A DNA stretch of 64,000 bases from Bidens hawaiensis (GCA_021521415.1 JAIQDT010007380.1:62001-126000); one strand, 5' to 3'; shown: positions 23,671-36,136, counted from the first letter of the stretch. Translations and numbers: made by a program. The notes: generated from the sequence alone by a model not told the origin.

Positions 23671-25540
23671 CATTGCATCAGGATAGCACTGCCAATAAGC
23701 GGTGGGTTTTACAGTATCTTATTGCGCTTGCAATTTCAGAATGTGGCATACCATGTTTCATTGTTGATCAGATCCATGTTGCGGATATTGTTTGGTCTGA
23801 CTCTTGTGCCAGACTGCCAGGGGAGGAGGTTGGATAACGAAGAGTCCACAGGTGGGAAAGTTTAGCTCTTTGTACCGCATGCAGCCATATATTAAAAACT
23901 GGTGAACTGGGCCTTTAAATTGTTACCCAATTTTTCCGGTTAGAACCCCATAGGACCATACGCAAGGCCACATATGGTTTCGGTTTAGAACAAATAGATG
24001 ATAGGAATAATAGTATAACAAACTGAGCAAGGTTATCTGTTGATGTAGGAAAATATGTTATTTCTTGATGTGAAATGCATTTTGATGCCAACATGATTGA
24101 GTTTCACTACATAAGATTCTGGGTGTGTGGATTATGTGGACCTTGGATATATATTTTGGTTGCAAAATAAGCATCTAAGAGTTACGAAACTAAGAAGATA
24201 TTAAACAAAGTGTAACCATATAAATCAAAGAGGCTTCTATTATTTTGTATTTAAGCATTTAATTTGGCATTACAGATCCAGAATGTATGTGCATACCTGT
24301 TGATGAGATGTGACAACTCTGGGATAGGCGGGCTGATTAATATTGTTGTCGCATGACTGGAGCTGAGTTGCATGTCGTCTATCTGAGAGTTACAAGATCA
24401 GTTGTTATAAATCTGCTACCACTTTAAGCAACAAAAAAAATACAATCATAAATATTCATATAGTTTAGTTTGAAAATGCAAAGCAAGTATAAACCAAAAT
24501 TAACTCGCAGGTCATAAAAAAACTTCAAGATAGTCTTGATGCTCAATAAGAACTTTCATTCGCGATGGCAGAACCAAATGCAGCTAGAAAGACACACGAC
24601 CAGTTTAGTACATTAATTGTAGTGTAGTCTTCTACTGGTCGGGAATGAAGTTAATCGTTCAGCGTTCCAAAAAAAAAGAGCGCCAAAAAACTCACAAACC
24701 AAGCTGCAATCACCGAGATCATGACAAGACGAAGAGACTGAGGACGAACCAGACAAAGAAAGCGAAGGGTTAGACTGGAATCGCAAGTTGTTACGCGCAT
24801 ATATATACAAAAATTCAGAGAATCTATTTGCACACAAACCCATAATTACAACACTCCTATACTGAATACGTATCAGAATCTAAACCCGTACAGGACCTTC
24901 AACCTGAAGACTAAGGATCTTTAACATTCGTTTAAATGGAGACGACTTTGGTCACTTTAAAGCTTAACAATAACAACTATAGATCACAAAGGCTAGTGCT
25001 CGCATACACTCATAAATCAGAATAAATAGCAATTTTTTTACCATACTACAACAGCAACTTCTTCTCACATGAAAACCTCCTACATTAAGTCTATACTACA
25101 CAATACACATTGAATAGTACACATAATTAATGCACACACAAACAATAAAAAAATACACAACCTTACTCGCTAAATTTGAAAACCATACCTTTGTTAAAGG
25201 CGACTATGGAACGTTGGTAGATGTCTGGGAAAATCAGAACCTTCGAAAACCAAAAAAAAAAGGTTAACCAATTTCCTAAAGCTACATTACAATAAAGTAA
25301 ACCTAGAAATTGAAATTCATATTTGACGTATACATGTAAAAAACCGAAAAGAGTCATATCAGAATATAAATTAACAACAGAAGGTTTAACTTCTAAAGCA
25401 TAAGTAAATAAAACGTGCACTAATTCACTAACTTGATAGCCGAAAACCCAGACACGATCAAAATGCCAACGACATGCAAATGAAGAACCAAAAAATATAT
25501 GCAGTAATATAAAAATTACACACGTTAGGCTAAATGTAGT
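23671..25540. other. no gene recognised
   Basis: Short open frames on both strands show no family motif. The minus strand could hold further diverged exons of the RPA-like fragment, but none could be shown. Confidence 0.4.
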
Positions 25541-25645
25541 GGGCGAAAATGGGGCGATTTTTTTGGAGGGGGGGGGGACACCGCCCCCCGGGCGATATTT
25601 GGGCGATAAGGGGCGGGGGCGAGAGGCTCTCGTCATCGGAAGGGG
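25541..25645. repeat. G-rich patch with GGGGCGA words
   Basis: GGGCGA repeated about five times together with G10 and C6 runs, in AT-rich surroundings. Confidence 0.7.
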
Positions 25646-25704
25646 GGAAATATTATTATTTTAATAATAATACCATTGGGCAACGGTAAAAAGAAATTAA
25701 TTAA

Positions 25705-25708
<4 letters not shown>

Positions 25709-25762
<54 letters not shown>
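25709..25762. repeat. (TA)n microsatellite
   Basis: 27 AT dinucleotides without interruption. The Ile-Tyr frames on the minus strand are its translation. Confidence 0.95.
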
Positions 25763-25765
<3 letters not shown>

Positions 25766-26206
25766 TGATTTCTTTTGAGAACCGCTTTGAGCTTTAAGAA
25801 CTCGAAATAACTCAACGTAACAAATTTTTTTTTGAATTTTTTTTACACATATGTAATACGTAAGTGTAAGTAATGTACAAAAGATTAGCATAATTTTTTA
25901 CACACCGAATCGACTTATTACACATGTGTAACTAACATTTAAACTTGCGTAATTATCAAAAACACTTATTCTCTCTCCTGATTTATTTTTTAATCAAATT
26001 TAATCTCAGCCACATATTCAAGCTCATTTAATTAAATGTGTGGTCCAAAATTGAGTTCTTAAAGTTCTTACAACTCATCAAGTTTTCAAAATATCCCTCC
26101 CCTATATATATATATATATATATAAACATATATCTTCTTCTTCTTCTTCATTTCATATCCATTTCATACACAATTCATACCCAAATTCTTCAAAAAGTCA
26201 AGAAAA

Positions 26207-26472
26207 ATGAATCCTGGAAACAACCTGAACCAACTGAATCCCGTGGAACTCACCGCTACCATGAGAGAAATCATCAACACGAAAACATTGCCGAGGAACT
26301 CAACGATACCATGAGAGAAACCAAAAAACAACATGAAAAGATTGCCGCTATGTTGAAATTGCGGGAAATGAGTAAAGAATACGAATCACTCAAAGCAGCC
26401 AGGTTACACGAAGAGGCCGCATTATTGAAACGACGACGAATTGAAAAAATGCGCGAATATTATGGATATTAG
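26207..26472 (+). pseudogene. small polar coiled-coil protein fragment, frameshifted
   Basis: An ATG at 26,207 opens MNPGNNLNQLNPVELTATM and stops near 26,310. A second frame, open upstream and ending at 26,472, gives NDTMRETKKQHEKIAAMLK and then EYESLKAARLHEEAALLK followed by an Arg/Lys-rich end. The two together look like one short charged helical protein broken by a frame change near 26,280. The tail resembles the charged C-terminus of NAM-associated or transposon-linked plant proteins, but I cannot assign a family. A C/T-rich leader and a TA run precede it. Confidence 0.35.
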
Positions 26473-26871
26473 TTTTGTTTAGTTATGTATTTTTTTTTAT
26501 TTTTAGTTATGTATTTTTTTTAGTTATGTATTTTTTTTATTTTTAGTTTATTTTTTTTTTGAATTTCTTTTTAATTTTTAATACATTTTTATTTAATTAT
26601 ATGTTTAGTTTAAGTATAAAAAGAAAATAGTAAAATGTGGGCCAGATTGTAGCCCTACACCATTACATCACAAAAATAAATTTCCACCCCTTACTGACTG
26701 GGTGCCACTTGTCGCATTTCGCCCTTATTTGTAGCTCCTCCACTACGCATAACCTTATACAGGTGGCACAAAGAACAGAAGGTTTGAAACAGACCCCCAC
26801 CAGGCACCAACAATGAAATAGTATAAAAAAAGGAAGAAACCATAACGATTATTATATTATTAAGATAAGCT

Positions 26872-26926
26872 GGATTCGAACTCGAGCAAACACCGTAACA
26901 CAAGCTAACACCACACCACCGTGCTA
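26872..26926 (-). repeat. tRNA-derived SINE-like head 1
   Basis: On the minus strand a box A-like TAGCACGGTGG is followed 35 bp later by the box B-like GTTCGAATCC. The flanks do not fold as a tRNA, so a SINE head is more likely than a tRNA gene. Confidence 0.4.
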
Positions 26927-27396
26927 GAACAAAATTATGTAAAAAGTTCACAAATGTTTAACTTATAATTAGTGACGGCCCAACCATTTTAAAGGCCTAA
27001 AGCGTAGGAAAAATTGGGGACATTATCAAACGTTAGATAAGTGAAATTACATAATTTATAAGCTTAATTTGTAGAATTTATTGAGTGATTGTCGTGTTTC
27101 GTATATGAAACTACAAAATTTTCAATTTTTGTTTTCGAAAAGGAGTTTGATTTATATAGATTTATTGGATTTTAATAATCCCTAATAATATTTTAATAAA
27201 CCCTATATATTTTCGATCAATTTTTGCTTTAGAAAAGGAGTTTGATTAGGAAATATTTAGAAAAATATCTTTCCCGGTGGAAAAAGCTAATACGGAGATT
27301 GGGAAAAAAAATTAGTGACTGAGTGAATAATAAAAAAAAGTAACAAATAAAAGAAGTATATCATAGACTCATAATATAAAATTATATTAATATGAA

Positions 27397-27457
27397 GAAT
27401 TGAACCTGGGATGGAAGACTTCAAAGTCGGAGGCCTCATACTATAACCACTAGGCCA
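27397..27457 (-). repeat. tRNA-derived SINE-like head 2
   Basis: On the minus strand box A TGGCCTAGTGG and box B GGTTCAATTCT lie about 40 bp apart. This matches internal Pol III promoter spacing. A mature tRNA with an acceptor stem is not formed. Confidence 0.45.
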
Positions 27458-28598
27458 ATATATAGTTTCTATTTTACTTTCACGTATATGGTTTAAATAT
27501 GATTTTCTACAAATATATAAATATTTGTTTTTAAACGCCCTTATTTTTTCCAGAGGCTTCAAGCCCTAGCTTCACCCGATATTACCATAGGGCCGCCCCT
27601 GCTTATAATAAAAGCTTCGAACCTAATTCATTGTGGCGCCAAAGTCTTTCTTTATACTATATAGATAATCCCCCTTCCTCGTTTATAAATGAAGTGTCTG
27701 TATACTTGTTCGGATTAGTCGACATGACACAAGTTTAACATGTTTTATTATCACTTAGCTCGTCTGATTTAACTAGACTAATGTATGTCAATTTTCGTTA
27801 CGTGAACATAATGTTCCTCCTTAACTAATCGTTAATATTAATTTGATTAGGATCTATTTAAACTATATAAAATACTGTAGATGGTAGCTTAGCTATTTCG
27901 TAACGGCTAATAGTGACATATTATCGCTCATTTAGAAACTTGGAAAGTTGACAACCCAACTAATTAGTTGTTGGCCATGCCTTGCATACCACCCATTATA
28001 ATTGAATGTCACTTTACCATTATGCCCCTGTGCATTTGAATAAAAAACTTAACACTTCAATAATTATTATCAACTCATCAATATTGCATTTTAGACACCT
28101 GTCAACTTACTTATGTCGCTTATGAGAATAAGATGTGGAAGCTAATTCCATTAACCTGTCAGCTTCTAGTATTATTGTTTAAGTTTACTAGTTAAGAATA
28201 ATTACCTGCATTTATACTGAAAAGGATATTTAAATTATGTGTTCGGTGTTTGCAATCAAAATGGTGTAAATATGTTAATGATGTTATCAAAGTCTTTATC
28301 CATTTGCGAGTAATCACGGCAAATCTTTCTTTTCACGATTCTAATCATAGATCCCAGCACTCGATAAAATCTTTATGCACTTGATCTATATATTTCGTCA
28401 CTTTCTTCGTAGAAGCGAAGATGTCGATCGAGTTCTAATTAGCAGAATAATCGTCAAAGATTTCTTTGAGAAACACCAATTAACGAAGAGTTCAATTGTT
28501 TAAATACATTTTTGGTAATTCGATTATTGGTATGTAAATATTGAAGATAGAAGTTGTCCATTTATCCTACAAAACATGTTATTAAGAAGAAAAAACAA

Positions 28599-29641
28599 GA
28601 CAAAATTACAAATTTTGTCCTTTAAAAAAAGCTAAATTGCGGTTCGTGTCCTTTTTTTAGTTTTTTTGCAGGCGGTGTCCTTTAAACATTTTTTCCTACA
28701 CGTTATGTCATTTACGCTAACTGGGTTAGAAAAACGCAGTTAAATACCCTCACGTGAGGCGCATATGAGGGCATTTTTGTCTTTTCGTTTGTACCTTCTT
28801 CTTCTTCTTCTTCATTTTGCAAATCTCAATCACACACTTCGATAATATACACCACTGCACACTATTATAACATGTCACTCATTTCAAAAATCGGAAATTA
28901 TAACCCTAAAAAAGAGGTATTTTGTGATCTACACAAGAACCCTAATTCCAATTCTCTAATCTTCAATTCAATTCAATTTATTGATTCATGAAAGGAACCA
29001 AGAGGCTTGGCGTATCAGAACCCACTGCAGACACCAATTCGTATGGCGTATCGGAACCCACTGCAGACCGACAGTCCTCACCATCGACGTCACAATTGAG
29101 GACGGTGGTGGGGGAGGGTGGTGGTGGTGGTTGGAGATGGGAGGTTGACGACAGCGGTGAGGAGTGGGAGGAGGACGGTGGCGGTTGGAGATGGGTGGTT
29201 GACGGCGGCGGTGGGGAGTGGGAGGAGGAGGACGGCGACGGTTGGAAATGGGTGGTTGACGGCGGCGGTTGGAGATGGGTGGTTGACGGCGGCGACGGTG
29301 TTTGTGAGGGTTTCAAGGGATTTGGGAGTGATGATGTTTGGTGGGTTGAATGGAATGGAATGGAATCTACAATGGAGTAGTTGTGGTATGGTGATGGTGG
29401 TGCTTAGAGAGAGAAAGAAGAGAGAAAGGTGTTATAAATTTGTAGGTATAGATGAAAATAAAAATATGTCCCCACATGCTTCTCACGTGAGAGTATTTAA
29501 CTGAGTTTTTCTAACGCAGTTAGCGTAAAGTACATAACGTGTAGGGAAATAATGTTTAAAGGACACCGCATGCAAAGAAACATAAAAAAGACACGAACCG
29601 TAATTTGGATTTTTTTAAAGGACAAATTTTGTAATTCTGTC
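28599..29641. mobile_element. Mutator-like element with long inverted ends
   Basis: Terminal inverted repeats of about 170 bp (28,599-28,775 and 29,470-29,641) share GTCCTTTAAA, GTGTCCTTTAAAC, TAACGTGT/ACACGTTA and CTCACGTGAG landmarks. The flanks AAAAAACAA and AAAACACAA match at 8 of 9 positions, fitting a 9-bp Mutator target duplication. No transposase is present. The interior holds a Gly/Trp/Asp-rich open frame (28,988-29,380), built on GGTGG repeats after an ordinary-looking leader, so the element could be a Pack-MULE or simply carry a minisatellite. Confidence 0.7.
28988..29380 (+). other. open frame in the Mutator-like element, Gly/Trp-rich repeat
   Basis: 130 codons starting MKGTKRLGVSEPTADTNSY, with two SEPTAD repeats and then W-R-W-V-V-D-G-G-type repeats. 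Open frames run in several phases and on both strands because the DNA is a GGTGG minisatellite. A real product is unproven. Confidence 0.25.
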
Positions 29642-29701
29642 AAAACACAATGAGAATTTTAAAAATATATGATGACACGAATCAACCCCTATGGGAAGAC
29701 T

Positions 29702-30690
29702 AAGGTGCTGTTTGTTTTTGAAGACAAAAATTGTCTGCATTCTGATTTAATGTTTGCAACTGAAGATGTGGTCTGAAGGTCTGCAATCTGAAAATATAAT
29801 ATTGTTTGTTTTATAAATTGGATATCGTCTGCATAAGCTGAATATTAGTTACATATCATATATATTAAAGTAGATAAAAGTCATTTAACGTTTGTAGACT
29901 GCTAAAATAATTGGTAGTGGTGTATGAACTATGGAAGTGAGTGGTGGTAGACGATTGTGGTAACGGTGGGTATGGTGATGGATGATTGTTGTGGTGGGTG
30001 GTGGACCGTGATGGTGGCCGACAATGGGTGGTGGTGGTGATGAACGGTGGTGGGTGGTGGACTATGGTGGTGGTGGCTGGTTGTGGCGGGTGGTGGTGGT
30101 GGTGGCGGGGTGGTGGTGTTGGATGGTGGTGGCGGGTGGTGGTGGCGACGGACTGTGGGTGGTGATGGTGGATGGTGGTGGTAGTGGACGGTGGTTGTGG
30201 CCGACAAGGGTGGTGGTGGCGACGGACGGTGGGTGGTGATGGTGGATGGTGGTGGTAGTGGACAGTGGTTGTGGCCGACGAGGGTGGTGGTGGTGATGGA
30301 CGGTGGTGGTGGTGGTGGGTGGTTGACGGTGGTGGTGGCGGACGGAGGGTGGTGGTGGTGGTGGACGGTGGTGGCGGCAGATGGTGGGTGGTGGTGGCGA
30401 CGGACGGTGGTGATGGGTGGTGGTGGTGGCGGACAGTGGTGGTGGGTGGTGGTGGCGGCGGACGGTGGATGGTGGTGGTGGTGGCGGATGGTGGGTGGTG
30501 GTGGTGTTGGACATTGGGTGTTGGTACTTGGTATAATGTTAAGAAGTGTGAAGATGTGTGAAAATGGTGAAAAATGCTTATTTTTTAAGACTATAAAAGC
30601 AATTTTTAGATCTTTTTTTAAAAAAAAAAAACAAACAGTCTTCAAGAGCTTATGTCTGCGCGCCCGCAAACATAGGCTCCTTACAAACCT
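29702..30690. mobile_element. MITE-like element carrying a GTG minisatellite
   Basis: The left end GGTGCTGTTTGTTTTTGAAG with GTCTGC words is mirrored on the right by ACAAACAGTCTTCAAGAGC and GTCTGCGCGCC. These ends resemble the hAT-type MITEs with a GTTTGTTTTT end. The exact borders and target duplication were not resolved. Confidence 0.45.
29930..30520. repeat. GTG/CAC minisatellite, about 590 bp
   Basis: Higher-order arrays of GGTGGTGG with GACGGACGG and GTGGATGG variants; a roughly 110-bp larger unit is repeated at least twice (about 30,140-30,290). The His/Pro-rich frames on the minus strand and Gly/Val/Trp-rich frames on the plus strand arise from it. Confidence 0.9.
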
Positions 30691-31335
30691 TATAAGCAAA
30701 AACAAACACAACCTAAATTTTCCATTTATATATATGCCTCTAAAACACACATATAATATCATACAATTTAGTAATTTACACTTCATAACATAACACTTGC
30801 ACTCTGTTCTTAAGTTCTTAATCACAAAACACTTATATTTTAATTCAAGTTTTTAAAATGACTTACATGACAAGTTAACATTTAAAAATTTGATATTCTA
30901 CCTTTTTTTTTCTTCTGTTATACCATATATGAGCCATGTTTTAAACAAGAATTCTAAATTATAAAATAATAAAACTAATCATTTTATGAAAAGAACACGG
31001 TCGATCTTCAAATAGAAGCTTCTGCGCATAAAATCACAAGGATACATTGGTAATTTCACACGTCTTAAAACCATGATTTTAAAACCAATTTATAAATTGC
31101 AAATCGGCAGAACAAAGATATGGTTCATTTTGGTTTCATTGAAGTTGTCTATAAGAGAAGACAACGCCCTAAACAATAGTAGATTGACACTTGGAGCCCT
31201 CCAACTACTACTTATATCTTTGATTAAAATTCAATTCTCATTGCCTTTATATCATCAATCAATTCATCGTATATCAAATAACATCAAATTCACAATTTTA
31301 ATTGGTCCCATTTTTCCTTTGAAACTCCAACAACA
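30691..31335. other. upstream region of the GUX gene
   Basis: AT-rich; TATA-like words occur (for example CTTTATATCA near 31,236), about 100 bp before the start codon. The promoter assignment is weak. Confidence 0.4.
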
Positions 31336-34067
31336 ATGTGGAAGGTCACCCCTTCTAAATCTTTGGTCATTAGGATCAATCTTGTTTTCCTTTCATGCTT
31401 TCTTGTTATTTATGCCATCCTTCTTCTTCGACCATCGACCACCATATACCATGAAAATGCGGCTTCTTACATCCGTTGCTCCCTCCGTGATTGCCATCAC
31501 AAGGTAAGGTGAGCCACAGCCAGAAAACATGCACTCAATAGTGCATGTTTTCCGGCTAGCAAACATTTTCAATATTTCATATGTTTATGTAGTTTACCTA
31601 CCTGCATAAACTACAATAGAAAATATCCTGCTAACTAATGTGATCAGGTAAATTACACGGATTATATTGTATAGGTGTCCTTTAGATGATCATGATAGAA
31701 AACCAGTAGAAACAATATTCAAACCAAATACCAGGAATCAAGTGTTTACCACTACACTAACGTTTTAAGGTTAACATATATATTCATTTTTGTTAAGGTG
31801 GAAACCGGCTACAAGATGAAGGCTGTGTTGCTAGAAGATCCAGTAGAGTTAAGCCGAAATCAATTAAACGAAAGTAGTGATCGAAAAATGGTGAAGAGAG
31901 AAAGGCCAAGTTTTTTGAATGCAAGTTTCATTGGAAGAGGGATTAGAATAGGGATGGTGAATATGGAAGGAGAAGATTTAAGCGATTGGACCTCAATCGA
32001 AAAGACAATTCCTGTTACATTTGAGAAGGTATCCGAGTACTTTGAATGGAAAGATTTGTTTCCAGAATGGATAGATGAAGAAGAAGAGATGCATCAAGCA
32101 TTGTGTCCCGAGATTCCGATGCCCGAATACGAGAAATACGGGTACATGGATATGATAGTGGTGAAGATACCATGCAAGTATCCGGCAGAAGGGTGGGCAA
32201 GAGATGTTTACAGGCTGCAATTGCACCTTATAGCGGCGAATATGGCGGTGAGGAGAGGGAGGAGGAGTTGGAGTAGGAAGCCAAAGGTGGTGGTTTTGAG
32301 CAAGTGCCGGCCAATGGTGGAGATATTCCGGTGTGATGATATGTTAGTGCATGATGGCGATTGGTGGTATTATCAACCGGATATTAAAAGGTTGGAACAG
32401 AAGGTTTATTTACCTGTTGGCACTTGTAGTTTGGCTCTACCACTATGGGGGAAAGGTAACATTTTAACTTTTTCTTACCATTTGTCACAATACCATTTTG
32501 TCAAACTAATATTATAAGGTTAATTAAGAAAAAAGAAAAGAATAAAATATGAAGATATGGTAGGGAGTTGGTGGTGGCCTGGTGGGGTGCACATCAGTTT
32601 GTTTAGAGCAGTTGAGAGTTTATGCAAAGATATATGATTTGACATAGTTTGGTTCCAAGTCAATTGCTAATGTGATCCGTCAGGTTATGCTAACTTAGTT
32701 TACAAGATTCAAAAAACTATTATTTTTTTTTAATAATTTCTTTCTGTAAATAAAAGATTTATTAAATCTTTAGCTTTGTTGATTTTAACAACCACCATAT
32801 TTATTTTTCGAGTATTTTTAGAATCCGACTAGACAGTTGTTACCTGTTTGAAAACCGGCGTCTACATAAATAATTTAATAAAATATTTACAATATCTTTT
32901 TCATAAAATAAAACAATTTTATTTATGTTTGAGGCATATTTGTAAATTTAATAAAATATAAGAACTCAAAAGGTAACTATGGATCTTTTAAATCCAATGA
33001 TTTCATCTTAAGACCATTGATAACTTTTCTTTTTATGAACGTCCGATAATGATGAATTGAAATCTTTGTAACAAAACATATATAGAAAAAAATTATTAAT
33101 CTTTCTTAATCTTTTTAAAACAGGAAACGATGAAGTCTACGATGTTGAGAAGCTTAAGAAAACCAACACAAGAACCAAATCAAGAAAACGAGAAGCCTAT
33201 GCTACAGTCCTCCACTCATCCGAATCATACGTTTGCGGAGCCATCATGCTAGCCCAAACCCTCTTAAAAACCGGCACCAAACGCGACCTCATCCTCCTCA
33301 TCGACACCTCCATCTCCATCGCCAAACGCGAGGCCTTAGCCGCGGCTGGTTGGACCATCCGAATCATCGAACGTATTCGCAACCCACGAGCCGAGAAAAA
33401 CTCCTACAACGAGTACAACTATAGCAAGTTTCGGTTATGGCAACTCACTGACTACGACAAAATAATATTCATCGACTCGGACATCATCGTTCTTCGTAAC
33501 CTAGACATAGTATTCTCGTTCCCACAAATGTCTGCTGTTGGGAACGACAACTCGATATTCAATTCGGGTATCATGGTCATTGAGCCTTCAAATTGTACGT
33601 TCATGCATTTCATGCAACAAACTGAGGAAATAATATCGTACAATGGTGGTGACCAAGGCTTTTTAAACGAGATATTTGTGTATTGGCATAGGTTACCTAG
33701 AAGGGTTAACTTTTTAAAGAATTTCTGGTCGAACACAACGGTCGAAACGAGTATGAAGAACCAGTTGTTTGGGGCTGATCCACCAAAGCTTTACGCGATA
33801 CATTATTTGGGGCTAAAGCCGTGGGCTTGTTATAGGGATTATGATTGTAATTGGGACATTGGTGATCAAAGGGTTTACGCGAGTGATGTTGCGCATCTGA
33901 CGTGGTGGAAGATTCACGACACGATTGATGCGAGTTTGCAAGATCATTGTAAGTTAACGAAGCAAAGGAAGATCGAGTTGAAGTGGGATCGGATGCAGGC
34001 TGGGAAAATAGGGTTTGCTGATGAGCATTGGAAGATTAATGTTACGGATCCAAGACGCCGTGGTTGA
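31336..34067 (+). CDS. GUX: UDP-glucuronate:xylan alpha-glucuronosyltransferase-like protein (GT8, GUX/PGSIP family)
   Basis: Three exons: 31,336-31,503, 31,798-32,455 and 33,124-34,067, with GT-AG introns of 294 and 668 bp. The frame is kept throughout and gives 589 residues. The N-terminus has a single hydrophobic segment (residues about 10-31, ending YAILLL), a type II anchor for the Golgi. The GT8 domain follows in exon 3: SSESYVCGAIMLAQTLLKTG, FRLWQLTDYDKIIFIDSD with the metal-binding DSD, NSGIMVIEPS, GGDQGFLNEIF and HYLGLKPWACYRDYDCNW. The family adds glucuronic acid side chains to xylan in the secondary cell wall. The length is close to the shorter GUX members; which paralog (GUX1-5) cannot be decided here. 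No defects seen. It is the best intact host gene in the window. Confidence 0.93.
31518..31557 (+). other. 18-bp hairpin just inside GUX intron 1
   Basis: AGCCAGAAAACATGCACT and its reverse complement with one mismatch are separated by the loop CAAT. The stem begins 15 nt after the 5' splice site at 31,504. Confidence 0.8.
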
Positions 34068-34521
34068 AGGGTTATGGGTTTGCTTTTGAATGATGGTTAT
34101 TATGGGTTTTGATTTTGGGGAATGTTGGGTTGGAGTTATTATTTGGATGTAGTGGATTCTTGATGTACATAGTACATGAGTTATACTTGTATGGAGATAA
34201 AATATGTGCATTTAGTTATTGTTCCAATATACTTATGATTCAATTACAATGATTGATATATTCATGCATGTAAGATCCATCTTTCATTAGACATAACTTC
34301 TTCATGCCGTCTGAGATAGTGGATGTGACCATCAACGAACCTGATCCTTCTATATAGCGTATGGGGTTTATCTATTTTAATATTTTGGGTGTAAAGTATA
34401 TTGCTGTTTTTCAACCGACATATGAACTTTTTGACTGTAGCCCAATTGATTAAGTTATTTAGAAGGGATATATCCATATATCTTACATGTTTCTACTTAC
34501 TAACATATTTCTACTTACTAA
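34068..34521. other. 3' flank of the GUX gene
   Basis: T/A-rich likely 3' UTR followed by non-coding DNA. No further gene seen. Confidence 0.5.
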
Positions 34522-35316
34522 GAGCATCAACAACAACAAACTTCAACAAACCGCCACATCAGTGGCACATCAGATTTCAAACTTTTCTCAAAAACTCACA
34601 CTTTCTTTCACAACAACAAACCTCCACAAACCTACATATCATCGCCTACTACTTTATATTTAATTAAGAGTGAAGGACTAAAATCGTTCTTAATGTTTGC
34701 TCAAATATACGATTTTCGTTAAAAAAAGGTTTATTTTAGTCTTTTTTATATTTTATTTAATTAATCATTTAATTCAAAATGAATAATATTAATGCACACA
34801 ACAATAACTGTAGATTACTTTGACCATTTAATTCACATTAGATAAATTCAACCAACACCACAAACACTACATCTTCATCGCCAAACTCAACTACCCTCTT
34901 CATCTCCTCAACTTCACTTTTAATCCACCCCTAATTTTTTCATAAACCCTAAATTCACCATACCCACTGTCAATTTCAATTTCTATATTGGCAAACCCCC
35001 AAAAATCTTATACTCACTGTAGATTATCGGAGATTTGTAAACAAGATCGGAATCGAGGCGTCAAGCGGCGGCGGACGGTGATCTGTAGCAGTGATTAAGG
35101 TATAAATTGTTTCAGGGCAGTTCCGTTTATCTATTGCTAAAATCAGCAATGTTTAAAACTGTCGACGGGCCCACATCTTCTCGTCCGTCAGACGTTTGCA
35201 GATCCAACCTTGTTCGCCGGACTTTGGCACTACAACGGTGACTGTCCGCTTGATCCTCGTCCGCCCCTTGCCACATGTATCCGGACCTCGGGGAACCCAC
35301 CCTGTTGTGGATGCTC
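34522..35316. mobile_element. PIF/Harbinger-type MITE, 795 bp
   Basis: Ends GAGCATCAACAAC and GTTGTGGATGCTC form a terminal inverted repeat, flanked by a TAA duplication (34,519-34,521 and 35,317-35,319). TWA duplications with GAGCATC-like ends are typical of this superfamily. The interior is non-coding, with a GC-richer right third. Confidence 0.7.
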
Positions 35317-35405
35317 TAACACTATCAAATTATATATTTCTTATATCTAAACACGTTAATTACATATTTTTGCAAGCAAAAAAATCAATTACATAGATAT
35401 CCTTC

Positions 35406-35433
35406 TTATAATACACACACACACACACACACA
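35406..35433. repeat. (AC)n microsatellite at Helitron border
   Basis: About 12 AC dinucleotides end exactly where Helitron H1 begins. Confidence 0.85.
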
Positions 35434-35728
35434 CTAGACGGGTGCCCGCACGATGCAACAGGTGTTTGAACACAGACCCTGTTAATCACGTAACCAATAT
35501 GAGTGTTTATGATTTGGTTAAAACCTTGAAATCGTTTGAACCGGTCATTGGTTTGACTTTTTTTTTCGTCTTCTTCTTCTTCTTCTTTCAGTTAGTTGGT
35601 CGGTTTCAAAATTTTCAAAACATAGTGCACGGTTGATTCGTGGTATATACTGGAAACCGGCCAAATAAATGCTGAATGCATTTAATCTTTTTTATTAATT
35701 ATTAGATACGTTTTGTTATATATATATA

Positions 35729-36125
35729 GGTATTGGATCATTTCAGAAGTTTTTTTACAGCGAGAAGTGCGAGAAGTGAAGGTGTAACTCCATTAATCCC
35801 TAATTTCACTCCCTTTTTTATGTGTAGGTGTGTTGTGTAGGTGCATATGTATGTGTGTAGGTACGTATGTTTGTATATGTGTACGTATGTTTGTATATGT
35901 GTATGTATGTTTGTATGCGTGTAGGTACACATGTTTGAATGTGACTCGGTACATTTTTATGTTTGTAGGTAGGTTTGAATGTGTAATTAAGACATAAATG
36001 CAACCAACCTACATATATGTATGTAAAATCATATGAAAGTGAGTGAAATTAGAGATTAATGGAGTTATTCCTTCACTTCTCGCACTTCTCGCTGTAATAT
36101 CACTTCTCGCAAGATTCATCCCCTA
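35729..36125. mobile_element. microsatellite-flanked TIR element, copy D
   Basis: About 85 bp at each end form an inverted repeat with CAGCGAGAAGTGCGAGAAGT and CTCCATTAAT landmarks. The interior is TGTGTAGGT/TATGTTTG-type repeats. It lies in the TA run of Helitron H1; the paralogous Helitron H2 has the uninterrupted TA run, an empty site. Confidence 0.75.
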
Positions 36126-36136
36126 TATATATGTAT

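Larger units (their letters stand above)
26473..28598. other. non-coding stretch with SINE-like pieces
   Basis: T-rich DNA, then two tRNA-like segments on the minus strand (listed separately). No gene recognised. Confidence 0.5.

Noticed and set aside
25633..25891. Ile-Tyr repeat open frames
   Set aside because: Translation of a (TA)n microsatellite.
26872..27457. Possible tRNA genes
   Set aside because: Box A/B motifs are present but acceptor and anticodon stems do not form; SINE-like origin preferred.
29929..30825. 298-codon His/Pro-rich open frame on the minus strand
   Set aside because: It is the translation of the GTG/CAC minisatellite; open frames occur in many phases there.
35738..36003. 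Tyr/Thr/His-rich open frames in TIR element D
   Set aside because: Produced by TGTGTAGG/TATGTTTG repeats in the element interior.
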